IMG/VR virus record: IMGVR_UViG_3300003323_000724
Location: 1 to 64,000 of that record
Length of the DNA stretch: 64,000 bases
Source: a virus
Reading direction: 5' to 3' (one strand)
Notes under the pieces: generated by a model
Told to the model about the DNA's origin: nothing
Database searches by the model: none
The model's input: the letters and a program-made list of their open reading frames with translations, nothing else
Made by a program: the position numbers and the translations under genes
In this document: piece after piece, positions 46,612 to 56,231 of the stretch
Numbering within the stretch: position 1 is the first letter of the stretch
Layout of the letters: the number at the start of each line of letters is the position of its first letter

Positions 46612-47554
46612 TGAAATCGATCTGCTGAGGGCGTATGCGGCCAAGCCGGAAGAGGAGGAGTTCTATCGCGGGCTGCTCCTCGATTACTACTTGGAGAACG
46701 ATCCGGAGCGAGCGGAGTTCCTGAAGCTTCACAGTCAGTTAAAGGGAATGAATTGTCCGTTGCATCTTTGCACTAAGCCACTGTTTGGTGCTGACAAAAG
46801 ATTCAACTGGGCTGGGACTTGTACAGAATGTACTAAAGATTCGTGGTGTGTGTTCCATTCGGTTGAACAAGACATTGAATTGATTCTCCAAAAGAATCGC
46901 GATCGGTGGCTTCGGGTCCGCTGTCCCGAGTGCATTGCGGGCCGTGTGGTTGACGTCTCCACCGGAACCCGATCGGGCTGCAAGACGTGCATGAGTACCG
47001 GTGACCTATGTCGGTTCACCCACCCCGGAACGGCCAGTCAGGACCAATTCGATGTCGAGCGGAAGAACGGGTTCCCGTACAAGGTGACTGGGGCTAAACA
47101 CGCGGACGTGTTTAGGCAGATGACCAAATTGACCGAAACCAAATGTAAGGACTGCAACGGTTATGGGCGGGTGCGTAACGATTGGTTTGCTGGGGATGAG
47201 GGAAGCCGAAAATGCGTTCGTTGCGAAGGAATGGGACGTTTTGCCGGGTTCTCAAGTTTCTACTGGGAGCCGACAGAGGTTGCGGTTGCGTGGCTGACAC
47301 ACCACCCGACAGTGAGGGAGATCGAGGTATCTGATGTTAGGCCATTGAACGTAAGTTGGATGCCGGATATGCCCCAAGTGTTCCGGAACGATAACTGGGA
47401 ACCGCAGAGCCATTGGTGGATCGTCGGGGAAGTTTATGACCGTATGGAAACGGACAGTCTGGACACGCTGGGGACCGGGGTGGTTGCCAGAAGGTGGAAC
47501 CGCCAAGACCACAGTCGGGCTGTGGCGGACTGGGTGCGATCATTCGTGAAATAG
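46604..47554 (+). CDS. TIGR02996 protein with Cys-rich zinc region
   Basis: 316 residues. N-terminal TIGR02996 part (EEEEFYRGLLLDYYLENDPE, RAEFLKLHSQL), Cys/His pairs CPLHLCTK, CTECTKDSW, CPECIAGRV, CKTCMSTGD, CKDCNGYGR and CVRCEGMGR, then VAVAWLTHHPTVREIEVSD. It is a paralogue of 13966-14877, which has the same order of parts. The zinc fingers have the CxxCxGxG look of DnaJ proteins. Confidence 0.75.
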   Translation: MTSEIDLLRAYAAKPEEEEFYRGLLLDYYLENDPERAEFLKLHSQLKGMNCPLHLCTKPLFGADKRFNWAGTCTECTKDSWCVFHSVEQDIELILQKNRDRWLRVRCPECIAGRVVDVSTGTRSGCKTCMSTGDLCRFTHPGTASQDQFDVERKNGFPYKVTGAKHADVFRQMTKLTETKCKDCNGYGRVRNDWFAGDEGSRKCVRCEGMGRFAGFSSFYWEPTEVAVAWLTHHPTVREIEVSDVRPLNVSWMPDMPQVFRNDNWEPQSHWWIVGEVYDRMETDSLDTLGTGVVARRWNRQDHSRAVADWVRSFVK

Positions 47555-47621
47555 CCAGATTACGAAATTTAGTTACTTAGGCTCACCTAACCCGACGGAA
47601 TACTGTATTTTGCAAAGCCGC

Positions 47622-47649
47622 TTGACAATGGCCGATCGTGTGGCACAGT
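47622..47649 (+). promoter_or_regulatory. Copy of the repeated promoter, leaderless type
   Basis: TTGACA, 16 bases ending CGTGTGG, CACAGT, TGGGC, then ATG at 47655. The usual start base is the A six bases after the -10, which is the A of this ATG. Confidence 0.75.
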
Positions 47650-47654
47650 TGGGC

Positions 47655-48047
47655 ATGGAAACGACAACTACTAAAACGTGTAAGCAATTGTATGATGCTA
47701 ACCCCGTCTTCCGCGAGATGGTGGACGTATGGGTAGAACACCGGTGGTGCCCGGCCGAGATGCAGGATGTGCTCTTGGAGGAGGGATTGGAGCACGCGGC
47801 GGACTGCGCTAAGTGGTGTTACGAGACGGAGGAGCGGGAGGGTCAGATTGATAAAGGCCCCGGTAGAGTTTACCCCTATTGGGTAGCCTGGAAATCGCAC
47901 TGGTGGGTGAGAGAATGTCAAGACTACTTTCCTCATAACAAAGTACCCCCAAAGAACTTACCGTCGGTGAATGATGAAATGTGGAAGCACAGCAACCACC
48001 GAGAGGCAATCCTAGCCCTTCTCGACGCATGGAGGATCGCCCAGTGA
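47655..48047 (+). CDS. Hypothetical protein, probably leaderless mRNA
   Basis: 130 residues from ATG 47655. METTTTKTCKQLYDANPVFR, MVDVWVEHRWCPAEMQDVLL; many Trp residues (KSHWWVRECQDYF). The ATG lies exactly where the promoter consensus predicts transcription to begin and has no RBS. Confidence 0.65.
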   Translation: METTTTKTCKQLYDANPVFREMVDVWVEHRWCPAEMQDVLLEEGLEHAADCAKWCYETEEREGQIDKGPGRVYPYWVAWKSHWWVRECQDYFPHNKVPPKNLPSVNDEMWKHSNHREAILALLDAWRIAQ

Positions 48048-48307
48048 GTCCCGAAGACGCAGCGGCCAGGGCGTGGGAACTGATGCTCCAAGAAGAGAAC
48101 CCGATGCCGCCCGCGATCGCACGGGACTGGGTGATGGAGCAGTTGGGGTGTGAACGTGATAAAGTGCTTGAAATTCTAGTGAATCAGGCACATGACAGAC
48201 TTAAGAGTTCTCGCCCTGATGAACATGATGCCAACGTTGTGTTGGACAAGATTCGCAAGAAACAATGGGAAGAAGCAGAACGACCAGTCTTAAAATACAC
48301 ACAATAA
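48044..48307 (+). CDS. MPPAIA paralogue family protein
   Basis: 87 residues, GTG 48044 in the previous stop (GTGA). PEDAAARAWELMLQEENPMP and PAIARDWVMEQLGCERDKVL resemble 2411-2860 (AEKAWEGISR; MPPAIAIDMV). Function unknown; likely a helical module. Confidence 0.6.
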   Translation: MSPEDAAARAWELMLQEENPMPPAIARDWVMEQLGCERDKVLEILVNQAHDRLKSSRPDEHDANVVLDKIRKKQWEEAERPVLKYTQ

Positions 48308-48319
48308 AGGAGTTACAGA

Positions 48320-48628
48320 ATGCAATCTGAACTCCAACTACTGACCAAGAGCGTTCGGGAGAACCTGACCGAACTGGGAATTGACGTGCTGGCGGACAAG
48401 CTGCAAGACCTTGACAGGGAACGGGATGCGATGTTGTTGCGGAGACGTAAAGTCAGATGGCAGAAGACGATGCAGAAAAGATGGGAGTCGATGGAACTAC
48501 TCACTTGGCGGTTTAGTGAAAGGATTACGAGACAGGAGATGTTGCAGATGTCTCTGGAAGCCATTCAGCGTGACGCAACGTGGTCGATGAGTATGTACTT
48601 AACTCGATTTGAAAAGGAGCCGAAATGA
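48320..48628 (+). CDS. Basic coiled-coil protein, 102 aa
   Basis: AAAGGAG upstream. ELQLLTKSVRENLTELGIDV, KLQDLDRERDAMLLRRRKVR, QKRWESMELLTWRFSERIT. Mostly helical and basic. No family recognised. Confidence 0.6.
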   Translation: MQSELQLLTKSVRENLTELGIDVLADKLQDLDRERDAMLLRRRKVRWQKTMQKRWESMELLTWRFSERITRQEMLQMSLEAIQRDATWSMSMYLTRFEKEPK

Positions 48629-48810
48629 GCACGGAATTCAAGGTCGGTGACGTGGTGCAACTCAAGAGCGGTGGGCCAATTATGACGGTTATCGGGGACA
48701 GGGATGGAAAGTTGGTTGTGGTGTGGATGGACTGGTACGGGCATTTACAGGACGGTGTGTTTTCGGAAGTGTGCTTAAAGGAATCCAAAGGCGGATGGGG
48801 CTATAGTTGA
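48625..48810 (+). CDS. YodC/DUF2158-like protein
   Basis: 61 residues: FKVGDVVQLKSGGPIMTVIG then LVVVWMDWYGHL; matches the YodC/DUF2158 pattern 'GD.V.LKSGGP.MTV......v.v.W'. Common in phages and enterobacteria, function unknown. Confidence 0.75.
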   Translation: MSTEFKVGDVVQLKSGGPIMTVIGDRDGKLVVVWMDWYGHLQDGVFSEVCLKESKGGWGYS

Positions 48811-48836
48811 CCGCTGAGTTCCCTTTGGGGTACACT
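48807..48836 (+). promoter_or_regulatory. Probable promoter of the terminase operon
   Basis: TTGACC, 18 bases, TACACT. It begins inside the stop region of the preceding gene and lies 42 bases before the small terminase ATG. Unlike the repeated promoter, so possibly a late promoter. Confidence 0.5.
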
Positions 48837-48853
48837 ATCTCCTCCCGTACCCC
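48827..48853 (+). terminator. Hairpin overlapping the terminase promoter
   Basis: GGGGTAC and GTACCCC form a 7-bp stem with a 13-base loop, followed by TTATTTT. It overlaps the -10 box of the terminase promoter, so it may end upstream transcripts or act as an operator. Confidence 0.5.
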
Positions 48854-48877
48854 TTATTTTGCAGTGATTTAGTTCTC

Positions 48878-49651
48878 ATGGCGAACAAGAAGAAGCTCGA
48901 ATGGACCCCGCAGGTTCCCGGTGAGATCGAGTATGACATCGATCTGACGGAGGAGGAGGTTACGTTCATCAAGTGGTACTGCATAAAGCCAAACGTGGCT
49001 TACGCTTACCGCAAAACACATCCCGAGTGCAAGCAGCGGATGGAGCTGGCCTGGAAGCGGGGCACGAACCTCTATAACCGCCCCCACGTTCGCAAGGAGA
49101 TCGACGCGGCCCAGAGCGCGGTTGCGATTACGAAGGACTTGAGGACTGATGAAACCCTCATGGAAGTGAAGGCGATTGCGTTCTCGGACCCTATTGACTT
49201 GTTTGACGAGAAGGGCCAACCACTCCCACTACATGAAATACCGTTCGAGGTGCGTAAAGTCATTAAGGGTTTCAAGTTACGGTCAACCAAGACGGAAACG
49301 ATCAGCAGCGGGAAGAAGACGAAGAAGGTCACATACGAGATCCTCGAATATATCCCTTACGACAAGATCGACGCATTGCAAATCATCTGCAAGCACTTGG
49401 GGATCAACAAGGAGATCCCGCCTTTGGAGGCGCTGATGAACTTGCTGCCCAAGAACGTAGCGGAGAAGTTGCGGAAACTGCTTGCTGGGGAAGTAGTTAA
49501 GTCACAAGAACAGAGAAAAGAACCGGAGGAGAAAAAGAATGGACCGGCCGCTAGTAGTGCTCAGCAAGAAGACGGGGTACGGCAGAACTCCGGACACGGC
49601 GACGGTGTATGTGAACCGGGAGGGACTGGCGGACTTGAAGAAGTTGATTGA
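48878..49651 (+). CDS. Terminase small subunit
   Basis: 257 residues. EEEVTFIKWYCIKPNVAYAY, RKTHPECKQ, GTNLYNRPHVRKEIDAAQSA and LMEVKAIAFSDPIDLFDEKG match the terminase small subunit pattern (HTH, 'G..LL..p.V...I', 'ia..d....'). It recognises phage DNA and recruits the large subunit. The C-terminal 40 residues are low-complexity and overlap the next gene. The large subunit is unusually far away (56232), beyond a 5-kb gene. Confidence 0.75.
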   Translation: MANKKKLEWTPQVPGEIEYDIDLTEEEVTFIKWYCIKPNVAYAYRKTHPECKQRMELAWKRGTNLYNRPHVRKEIDAAQSAVAITKDLRTDETLMEVKAIAFSDPIDLFDEKGQPLPLHEIPFEVRKVIKGFKLRSTKTETISSGKKTKKVTYEILEYIPYDKIDALQIICKHLGINKEIPPLEALMNLLPKNVAEKLRKLLAGEVVKSQEQRKEPEEKKNGPAASSAQQEDGVRQNSGHGDGVCEPGGTGGLEEVD

Positions 49652-49880
49652 GTCCCTGAACACGAAAACACTGGAATTCAAAGCGGTTTCGGAAGTGGTG
49701 GGCAGGATTCCCGTGTTTCAGGACGGGGACTGGTCGTGGCTCGAAATTCGCACTTGTAGTCACGAAGGGTTCAATTGCGGTGGGAAGCCTTGTAGATGTG
49801 GGTGCCAAAAGGAATTCGAGCAGATCGAAGACAAGTACAGAGCCGCTGAAGGATTTGAGTACCGAACTGATAGGGACTGA
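49539..49880 (+). CDS. Hypothetical protein with Cys site
   Basis: 113 residues starting inside the terminase small gene (113-base overlap). VYVNREGLADLKKLIESLNT, then CSHEGFNCGGKPCRCGC, possibly a zinc site. Its own RBS (GAGAAAAAG) is visible. Confidence 0.55.
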   Translation: MDRPLVVLSKKTGYGRTPDTATVYVNREGLADLKKLIESLNTKTLEFKAVSEVVGRIPVFQDGDWSWLEIRTCSHEGFNCGGKPCRCGCQKEFEQIEDKYRAAEGFEYRTDRD

Positions 49881-49883
49881 CTA

Positions 49884-50141
49884 ATGATAATCGACCGCTT
49901 GCTCGGAGTGATGTGGATCGACACGGGAAATCAGCGTTTTTACTGGAAAACCCCACCAGATTACTACGAGTGGGGCGGTCCCAAGATCGTCCGAGAGTGG
50001 CAGCGGTTCACATCGAATTTTACCCACAAGCCCCGGTGGACGTTCTTGCAGACTGGTGCCGGGGGCGAGTTCGTGCCGGCGGATCAAGTGGACTGGTGGA
50101 CCGAAGCAATGAAGGAAACACATGGAAACCAACACGATTGA
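49884..50141 (+). CDS. Hypothetical protein, 85 aa
   Basis: Aromatic-rich (GNQRFYWKTPPDYYEW, DQVDWWTEAMKETHG). Follows the previous gene by 3 bases. No family recognised. Confidence 0.55.
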   Translation: MIIDRLLGVMWIDTGNQRFYWKTPPDYYEWGGPKIVREWQRFTSNFTHKPRWTFLQTGAGGEFVPADQVDWWTEAMKETHGNQHD

Positions 50142-51141
50142 CCTGCTCCGGGAAATCATCCTGAACCCGGACGATGACGCACTGCGGCTCATCTACGCGG
50201 ACAAGATCGAGGAGGATGATCCGAAGAACGCGGACCGGGCGGAATTCATTAGGTTGCAAGTAGAACGAAGCAGACTAGAGGACCAAGAGTGCAAATACGA
50301 CTGTCGATCGCGGATCGATTATCGATGCAAATGGTGCAATTCCATCGATAAGGGAGATGGATTACTAGGCCGAAACCAGCAATGGTGTCCGTGGACGTGG
50401 GACGACAATCAGCGGACTCCTTTGCCTGTTTTCTGGTCCCGTGGTTTCATCGAATCGATCTCAGTTCCGGCGGACGTGTGGATCGCGAATCACTACAAAA
50501 TCGCGTGGAACGAGGGGCAGGCCACGTGGTGCCCAACGTGTGCCGGCAAGTGCGGACACATAATGGGGACTTCGGACCAGTATCGGAGTCCGGCCAATTG
50601 CATGACCGAAGGAGAGTTTAAACGGGACGCGGGTAAAGGATGGAGGTCCCTAAAACCGCATCCGACTTGGAAACGATGTGAGCAATGTGACGGCGGAAGT
50701 GTTCCGCGACCGTTACCCAAAACCGCCCACCCGATTCGGAAGGTGGAAATCACGACGAGTCCGGCGATTAACCATGAAAATGCTCGTGATGGGCGAGAAC
50801 GTGCTTGGTCTAGCTGGGGGATTTTAAAGGAATGGTTGGACCCTAGACCTTATCCAAACGGAGGGTATTTTCCTCCCGACCGTGTTTTTGCGGTGTTACA
50901 GCAGGGTTGTGAGTATTGGTGGCCCCGCATCGAATTTACGTTCCGAGAGCGGCCGTGGGAAACAGAAAGACATTGGGTGAATGTGAACTTTGGTACTGGG
51001 GGTAGGACGGACTGGGTAGAGGCGGGAGAAGCCATTTTGGTGGGTCATCAAATTGCCGCAGATTCGCAAGGCAGAGCCGTCCGTGTTCGTGTCGGTGATT
51101 ACATTGTTGGTCACGCAATTTCAAACTCCCAGACGCGATAA
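50122..51141 (+). CDS. TIGR02996 protein with Cys-rich region
   Basis: 339 residues. TIGR02996: LREIILNPDDDALRLIYADK, RAEFIRLQVERSRL. Then CKYDCRSRIDYRCKWC, WCPTCAGKCGHIMG and CEQCDGGS, followed by RVFAVLQQGCEYWWPRIEF. Same type as 13966 and 46604, the third member with zinc-finger-like Cys pairs. Placed just before the giant gene that also carries TIGR02996 copies. Confidence 0.75.
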   Translation: METNTIDLLREIILNPDDDALRLIYADKIEEDDPKNADRAEFIRLQVERSRLEDQECKYDCRSRIDYRCKWCNSIDKGDGLLGRNQQWCPWTWDDNQRTPLPVFWSRGFIESISVPADVWIANHYKIAWNEGQATWCPTCAGKCGHIMGTSDQYRSPANCMTEGEFKRDAGKGWRSLKPHPTWKRCEQCDGGSVPRPLPKTAHPIRKVEITTSPAINHENARDGRERAWSSWGILKEWLDPRPYPNGGYFPPDRVFAVLQQGCEYWWPRIEFTFRERPWETERHWVNVNFGTGGRTDWVEAGEAILVGHQIAADSQGRAVRVRVGDYIVGHAISNSQTR

Positions 51142-51216
51142 TCCCTTCGCTTCCCCAATCATTTCATGCTAAACTGGCTCCATTGGGACACTCAACACCA
51201 ACTCGGAGCCAGTTCG

Positions 51217-54200
51217 ATGGCCGATCCGTACCGCCTACCCGTCTGGGACTACTCCGGGACGTTCGCTCAGGGTAAGTTTTTAGAACCCATCAAGCGACCG
51301 GACGGTAAGTGGTATTGGGCATCTGCCCTAACCCAGCCTAGACACCAGCTCGAAAACAAGGCCGAACTGACGGACTTCCTAGGCATTCATCCGGACAGCA
51401 CTGACTTCGGTTCGCACCACATCGATAGCCATTTAGGTCAACCACTCTCCTCACAGCACGTCTGGATGCACACGGGGGGTGCCGAAGGCGAACCCCCCGT
51501 GTTGGAGCAACCGGACTGGCGTCCAACGGATACAATTCCGGAAGACTTTTACGCTTACGAGGCTGCAAACGGCCCTAGCTTCGCACAGGAAGAACAAACT
51601 CAGCATCAGATAGGCAACTGGTCAGCGGGGCAACAAAACGCAATAGAGACGCAATACGGCGATTCTGGGCAGCACCCACTTGCGGATGAGGATGGTTGGT
51701 TGGTTCAGGACGAATCGAATCCCGTGGAGTTGACCAAGCTCGGACACGACGACCACTTGCGATATCTTCGTCCGTACCACAACGGTCACGATTGGGTTTG
51801 GCGAATTCATCGAATGGAACCGGAAGCAGCAGATTGGCTCGCACTCACTGAGTTGTTCGGAAAAGATCCCATGCATATGACTCCGGAAGAATTCAAGCAC
51901 ATTGGAACTCCGGACCATCAGCACCGACCCCTGACTCCGGACGAGAGGATTGTTGCCGGAATCGACCCAATGCCGGAAGTCGATTGGCGCCCCAATGAAA
52001 CCATTCCCGAAGACTTTTACGCGTTTTCCCGTGGGGAATCTCCCGTGAACTACAACTGTTACTCGTTCCACGACGTGATTGCCAAGCTCCAGCGGGCGGA
52101 CCAGCCGGTTACGTACAACGAAAACGCATTCCTCGAACAGATCCGTCAGAACCCCAATGATTTTACAAACAGGGCCGTCTTTGCGGATTGGCTAGAAGAT
52201 CAGGAACACCCGGACCGCAACCTGTTGGACGCCCTCCGATCGCACCAAGGGTTCGGAACTATCAGTCGAACCCCCCAAGGGTTTCACCTCGATACCCGTT
52301 CCCGCGCCCAACAGGTCGGCGAACGGGTCGGTCGGGCGATGGCCGAATCCGCTGCTCAGTTCGGAGATGACCTGCGAGACAGTCCGAACGGGTTTGAATT
52401 GGACTCACAGGACGCAGACCAATTACACGCGGCCGGCATAGAGTTCGGTTCTCCCGAGTGGAGGGAAGCAGAAAACCATGCCGAACGAGCGTTTTTGGAA
52501 CATTTTAACCCCCCGACACAAAACGACGGGGATGAAGGAATGGTTGATTACGGCTGGTCCGCTCCTCTCCGAACGCGGCCAAAAACGAATGCGTTGGCCC
52601 AGTTTCATGCGCCGGGGTACGAAGTGATTGAGGACCAGCCGCAGCAGATGCAATGGGAAGAGGGCTTACTGCCCCCAACGGCCGTTTCCAAGCACCCCAC
52701 GCAGGAATTTGCAGGCCAATCACTGCGGCCGAACGAACAGGGAACCGTGTGGGACAATCCGTTCCAGCCGTGGGGACAGGACTATGAGCCGGAAACGGGA
52801 CTGTTTCAGCTCCCTTATGCGGAACAATTGGACGACGGGATGTTCGATCAGGAAGGGTTTTTGTTGACTCCCAAAGGAGCGAGCCGTCGTGCGGTCCGGG
52901 GTATTCACTTCGATCCCGAAGTTGGGAATTATCGACTTCATGGGTACTGGATCAATCGGGACGATCAGGGCAATCCGCAGTGGTGGAGCAGAGGACCATC
53001 GATGTGGAAAGGACCGTCTCCCGAACACATTGAGGGCATGATCTACGAACCGGGGGACACTCGGGATCATATGCTTTTCGGTGAAAATCCGGATCGAACC
53101 CCTGTTTCTCCCGAGCACCTGTGGGCACTTGGATTAGGGGGCCAACCGCCGCAAGCCCCCGACGCACCCGATTGGAGAACTCCTGACACAGTTCCAGAGG
53201 ACTTTTATGCGTACGGGAGGGCTGATTACGGCTGGGGCCAAACTCTGAAGTCTGCGTTCGATCTCGGTAAGCAGTACTGGCCCCAGATCGCCGCAGCCGC
53301 ACCGCACGCTTGGAACGCAGCCAAGTCTTGGTGGAACGGAGAAGAAGGATCGTCCCAGCACGCCCAAAACGCTTGGGATTCTTGGAACTCGGCTACGCAG
53401 AACGATGATGATGGGGACATGGTAGGGTATGGCGACTTGTCATCCGAAAAAGCACGGGAAATTCTACATGACGGGACCGTTCACGGGCACCCGATCACGG
53501 ACAAACAGAGGCGATTCTTTGGGTGGAAATCGCACCAGACGGATTATGCTGACGAACTGAACCAGGACGAGAACAATGCGTTCATCCAAACCATCCACGC
53601 AAACCCGCTGGATGCAACGAATCACCTCGTTCATTCGGACTGGCTCCGGGACCGGGGGCACCATGATGAAGCGGAGTTCCGACAAGCGATGGGGGAATGG
53701 GTGAAGGGTTGGAACAGGATTCAAGATTTGCACAAACCCAGATTGGACCCGGATCGACCTTGGATGGTTCCGTTATCGTTTCTTCCTGGTGGAATAGTTG
53801 CCGATAACCTCCCTGGTGCAAGATTTACTGTAGCCCGTGATTACACGGAGCAGGCCAGACAACTGGACCCTCACACTGGAATGCGATTTAGAGACACGTA
53901 TCACTACCCCTCCTACCCCCACATGGAAGAAGCCTTCCGCCGGGCCTTCCATCAGGGTCGAGGGGAACAAACCCAAGCCTCGATGTACGCCGATCCGTAC
54001 CAGTACCCGAGTTTCACCGATATGAGGCTCCCGCCGGCCACTCCCGGGACGGGCGAAATGCTCGATCCCGTCCAACTCGGGTTCACCCAGTGGACCGCAC
54101 CGGGCGGACTCGCACGCATCGCCGGGCCACAGTTCATGCCTACCGATTGGCACTCTCCGTCAATCATGTGGAGCCAGCCGAACGGGGAGGACTACGACCA

Positions 54201-56229
54201 GTTCGGCCAAACTGCCGGCGATCGTGGGGAATACGCACGGGCGGACTACTTCCTTCCCGCTATTGCAGCCGCAGCGGAATCGTTAGCTCCGGCAATGGCT
54301 CGATCTGCCACAATCGGAGCTGCTTCGGACGCGGCCGGGGACCTGTTTGGCGGTGGTGATGACCAGCAAGACTACGCAGCCTACGGAATGGCCCAGTACG
54401 GCGATGAGGAAGACAACCAAGCGTTCCTGAACGCAATCCACGCCAACCCGCTCGACGCAACCAACCACCTCGTTCACGCAGATTGGTTGGACGAACGGGG
54501 GCAGCACGGGGAAGCGGCGTTTCGGCGGGCGATGGGGGAGTGGGCTGCGAGAACCAGTCCCCATCTTCTGGACGTTACTCCATCTCGTGTCGAAGGAACT
54601 CACGGAATTTCGACACGAGCAATTCCTTCGTGGGTCAACGGGAGGATAGGAGTATCCTCAACAAGCTCCGATCCAAATATCGGCTACTCCCCTAATTCCC
54701 TTTGGACTTATTTCCACGGGTTCGGTCCAATGGAAGAAGCCTTCCGCCGGGCCTTCCACGCGAACCAAAACACGGTCCAACCGGGCCAAATACCCGCCGA
54801 TCTGGGGGACGACAGCGACGTGAGGATGGGTGGGGGCGAACAACCGGTTGAGTTTGCCGCTTACAGCCAGATACACACCACTCACCCCGATGACGAGTCC
54901 GGCTGGGGCGAACCGGACTTTCGCCGGGAGGACGAGATTGCTAACTGGGTGAGTTCCCCGATCCCGCACCCGCACGACAACTTTCCGGGGACGCCGAGCG
55001 CTTACGCCGGCCACGTCAACCAACCCAACTGGGGCAACGTTGACGGAATCATGCGGGCGATTCCCGAGAACAAGTTCGTCGGTGGGAAGTACGGGTACAA
55101 GTCCGCTGCGAACTACGAGGGCGAAGAGGAAGCCTTTCAACAGGCCATTCACCAGAACCCGTTCGAGTTCGTTAACCACGGGGCATATGCGGACTGGCTC
55201 CGAGAGCAAGGAAGGCACGAGGACGCCGATTTCCGAACGAACATGGGGGAATGGATGCAATCCCGGGCAGCGGGGCATGATAATGGATTTCTTCCCGTGC
55301 CGACAGTCGTTCGGCACACGGAAGCCCCGCAGTGGGCCAAGGGGAAGATTCGCATCGAGAACATTTTCACGCCCCATGCCAAAGACGCTCCGTTCCGGTG
55401 GGACTCGCGACACGTCGGGTGGGACAGTTACCCGCAGATGGAAGAGGCTCTCCGACGTGCGCACGATTTCGTCGGTCCTCCGGTTCAGCAACACGAAGAA
55501 ACACCGAACTGGTTCCGAGATCGGGAGTACCTAAGTAATGATGCCCATCCGATGAACTACGAGCACGACTGGATGGGGCCGACGGACTATGCTCCACCGG
55601 AAAGTCTCTATGCTGCTTACGGCGATCCGGGCGACAACGGCACCACCGCATCGGCCGGGAACACGCAGGAGTGGAACTACCAGCCGAAGAATTATTGGGA
55701 AACAACCCGGTACGGCGATTTGACTTCGATGGAATATGGGGCATATTTGGGGTACGCGGACGATCAGTACGAAGACGAGCACCAGCCCGAATCGGAGATT
55801 CCAGTGGAAGAAACTACCCCGACCAGACCAGAGTTGTTAAACGGTGCTTTGGTTTCTGCTGCACTCAAGCCGTCTCGTAAGCGGGGGCCGAACGTGGGCC
55901 AATTTGATCGGGCTGCAATGGGAGCACTTGGAGACCACCTCCAAGAAATCGGGAATCCACTAGGAGTTGCCGTTTCCCATTTCGTCCGAACCGGACAGAA
56001 CATCCCGTTTTCGTCCCTGTCGGGAACTTCGGAACACGAAGTGTCAACGGCCGATGGTTCACACCAAGTGTTCGGTCGGCGTGGGATCAGTCGAGACGGG
56101 AAGCCGATTGTGTGGACTGTGATTAAGCAAAACAAACCACGCCAACACCCAGACGGACGAATTATTTGGGATAGTGACAAGTCCCACAGTTTTGCTGTTC
56201 CGGCTGAGTTGTTCGACCAACCACAATAA
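51217..56229 (+). CDS. Giant modular protein with four TIGR02996 repeats
   Basis: 1670 residues from ATG 51217. Repeated short blocks 'DWRPTDTIPEDFYAY' occur about three times (near 105, 255, 655). TIGR02996 copies are at about 300-345 (NPNDFTNRAVFADWL), 785-830 (NPLDATNHLVHSDWL), 1062-1108 (NPLDATNHLVHADWL) and 1300-1346 (NPFEFVNHGAYADWL). The last three form ~120-residue modules that each end in MEEAFRRAFH or MEEALRRA. The C-terminal part differs and holds FSSLSGTSEHEVSTADG. No membrane or signal segment. Its place between the terminase genes suggests a virion or portal-associated protein; the family is not recognised. Confidence 0.75.
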   Translation: MADPYRLPVWDYSGTFAQGKFLEPIKRPDGKWYWASALTQPRHQLENKAELTDFLGIHPDSTDFGSHHIDSHLGQPLSSQHVWMHTGGAEGEPPVLEQPDWRPTDTIPEDFYAYEAANGPSFAQEEQTQHQIGNWSAGQQNAIETQYGDSGQHPLADEDGWLVQDESNPVELTKLGHDDHLRYLRPYHNGHDWVWRIHRMEPEAADWLALTELFGKDPMHMTPEEFKHIGTPDHQHRPLTPDERIVAGIDPMPEVDWRPNETIPEDFYAFSRGESPVNYNCYSFHDVIAKLQRADQPVTYNENAFLEQIRQNPNDFTNRAVFADWLEDQEHPDRNLLDALRSHQGFGTISRTPQGFHLDTRSRAQQVGERVGRAMAESAAQFGDDLRDSPNGFELDSQDADQLHAAGIEFGSPEWREAENHAERAFLEHFNPPTQNDGDEGMVDYGWSAPLRTRPKTNALAQFHAPGYEVIEDQPQQMQWEEGLLPPTAVSKHPTQEFAGQSLRPNEQGTVWDNPFQPWGQDYEPETGLFQLPYAEQLDDGMFDQEGFLLTPKGASRRAVRGIHFDPEVGNYRLHGYWINRDDQGNPQWWSRGPSMWKGPSPEHIEGMIYEPGDTRDHMLFGENPDRTPVSPEHLWALGLGGQPPQAPDAPDWRTPDTVPEDFYAYGRADYGWGQTLKSAFDLGKQYWPQIAAAAPHAWNAAKSWWNGEEGSSQHAQNAWDSWNSATQNDDDGDMVGYGDLSSEKAREILHDGTVHGHPITDKQRRFFGWKSHQTDYADELNQDENNAFIQTIHANPLDATNHLVHSDWLRDRGHHDEAEFRQAMGEWVKGWNRIQDLHKPRLDPDRPWMVPLSFLPGGIVADNLPGARFTVARDYTEQARQLDPHTGMRFRDTYHYPSYPHMEEAFRRAFHQGRGEQTQASMYADPYQYPSFTDMRLPPATPGTGEMLDPVQLGFTQWTAPGGLARIAGPQFMPTDWHSPSIMWSQPNGEDYDQFGQTAGDRGEYARADYFLPAIAAAAESLAPAMARSATIGAASDAAGDLFGGGDDQQDYAAYGMAQYGDEEDNQAFLNAIHANPLDATNHLVHADWLDERGQHGEAAFRRAMGEWAARTSPHLLDVTPSRVEGTHGISTRAIPSWVNGRIGVSSTSSDPNIGYSPNSLWTYFHGFGPMEEAFRRAFHANQNTVQPGQIPADLGDDSDVRMGGGEQPVEFAAYSQIHTTHPDDESGWGEPDFRREDEIANWVSSPIPHPHDNFPGTPSAYAGHVNQPNWGNVDGIMRAIPENKFVGGKYGYKSAANYEGEEEAFQQAIHQNPFEFVNHGAYADWLREQGRHEDADFRTNMGEWMQSRAAGHDNGFLPVPTVVRHTEAPQWAKGKIRIENIFTPHAKDAPFRWDSRHVGWDSYPQMEEALRRAHDFVGPPVQQHEETPNWFRDREYLSNDAHPMNYEHDWMGPTDYAPPESLYAAYGDPGDNGTTASAGNTQEWNYQPKNYWETTRYGDLTSMEYGAYLGYADDQYEDEHQPESEIPVEETTPTRPELLNGALVSAALKPSRKRGPNVGQFDRAAMGALGDHLQEIGNPLGVAVSHFVRTGQNIPFSSLSGTSEHEVSTADGSHQVFGRRGISRDGKPIVWTVIKQNKPRQHPDGRIIWDSDKSHSFAVPAELFDQPQ

Positions 56230-56231
56230 CC

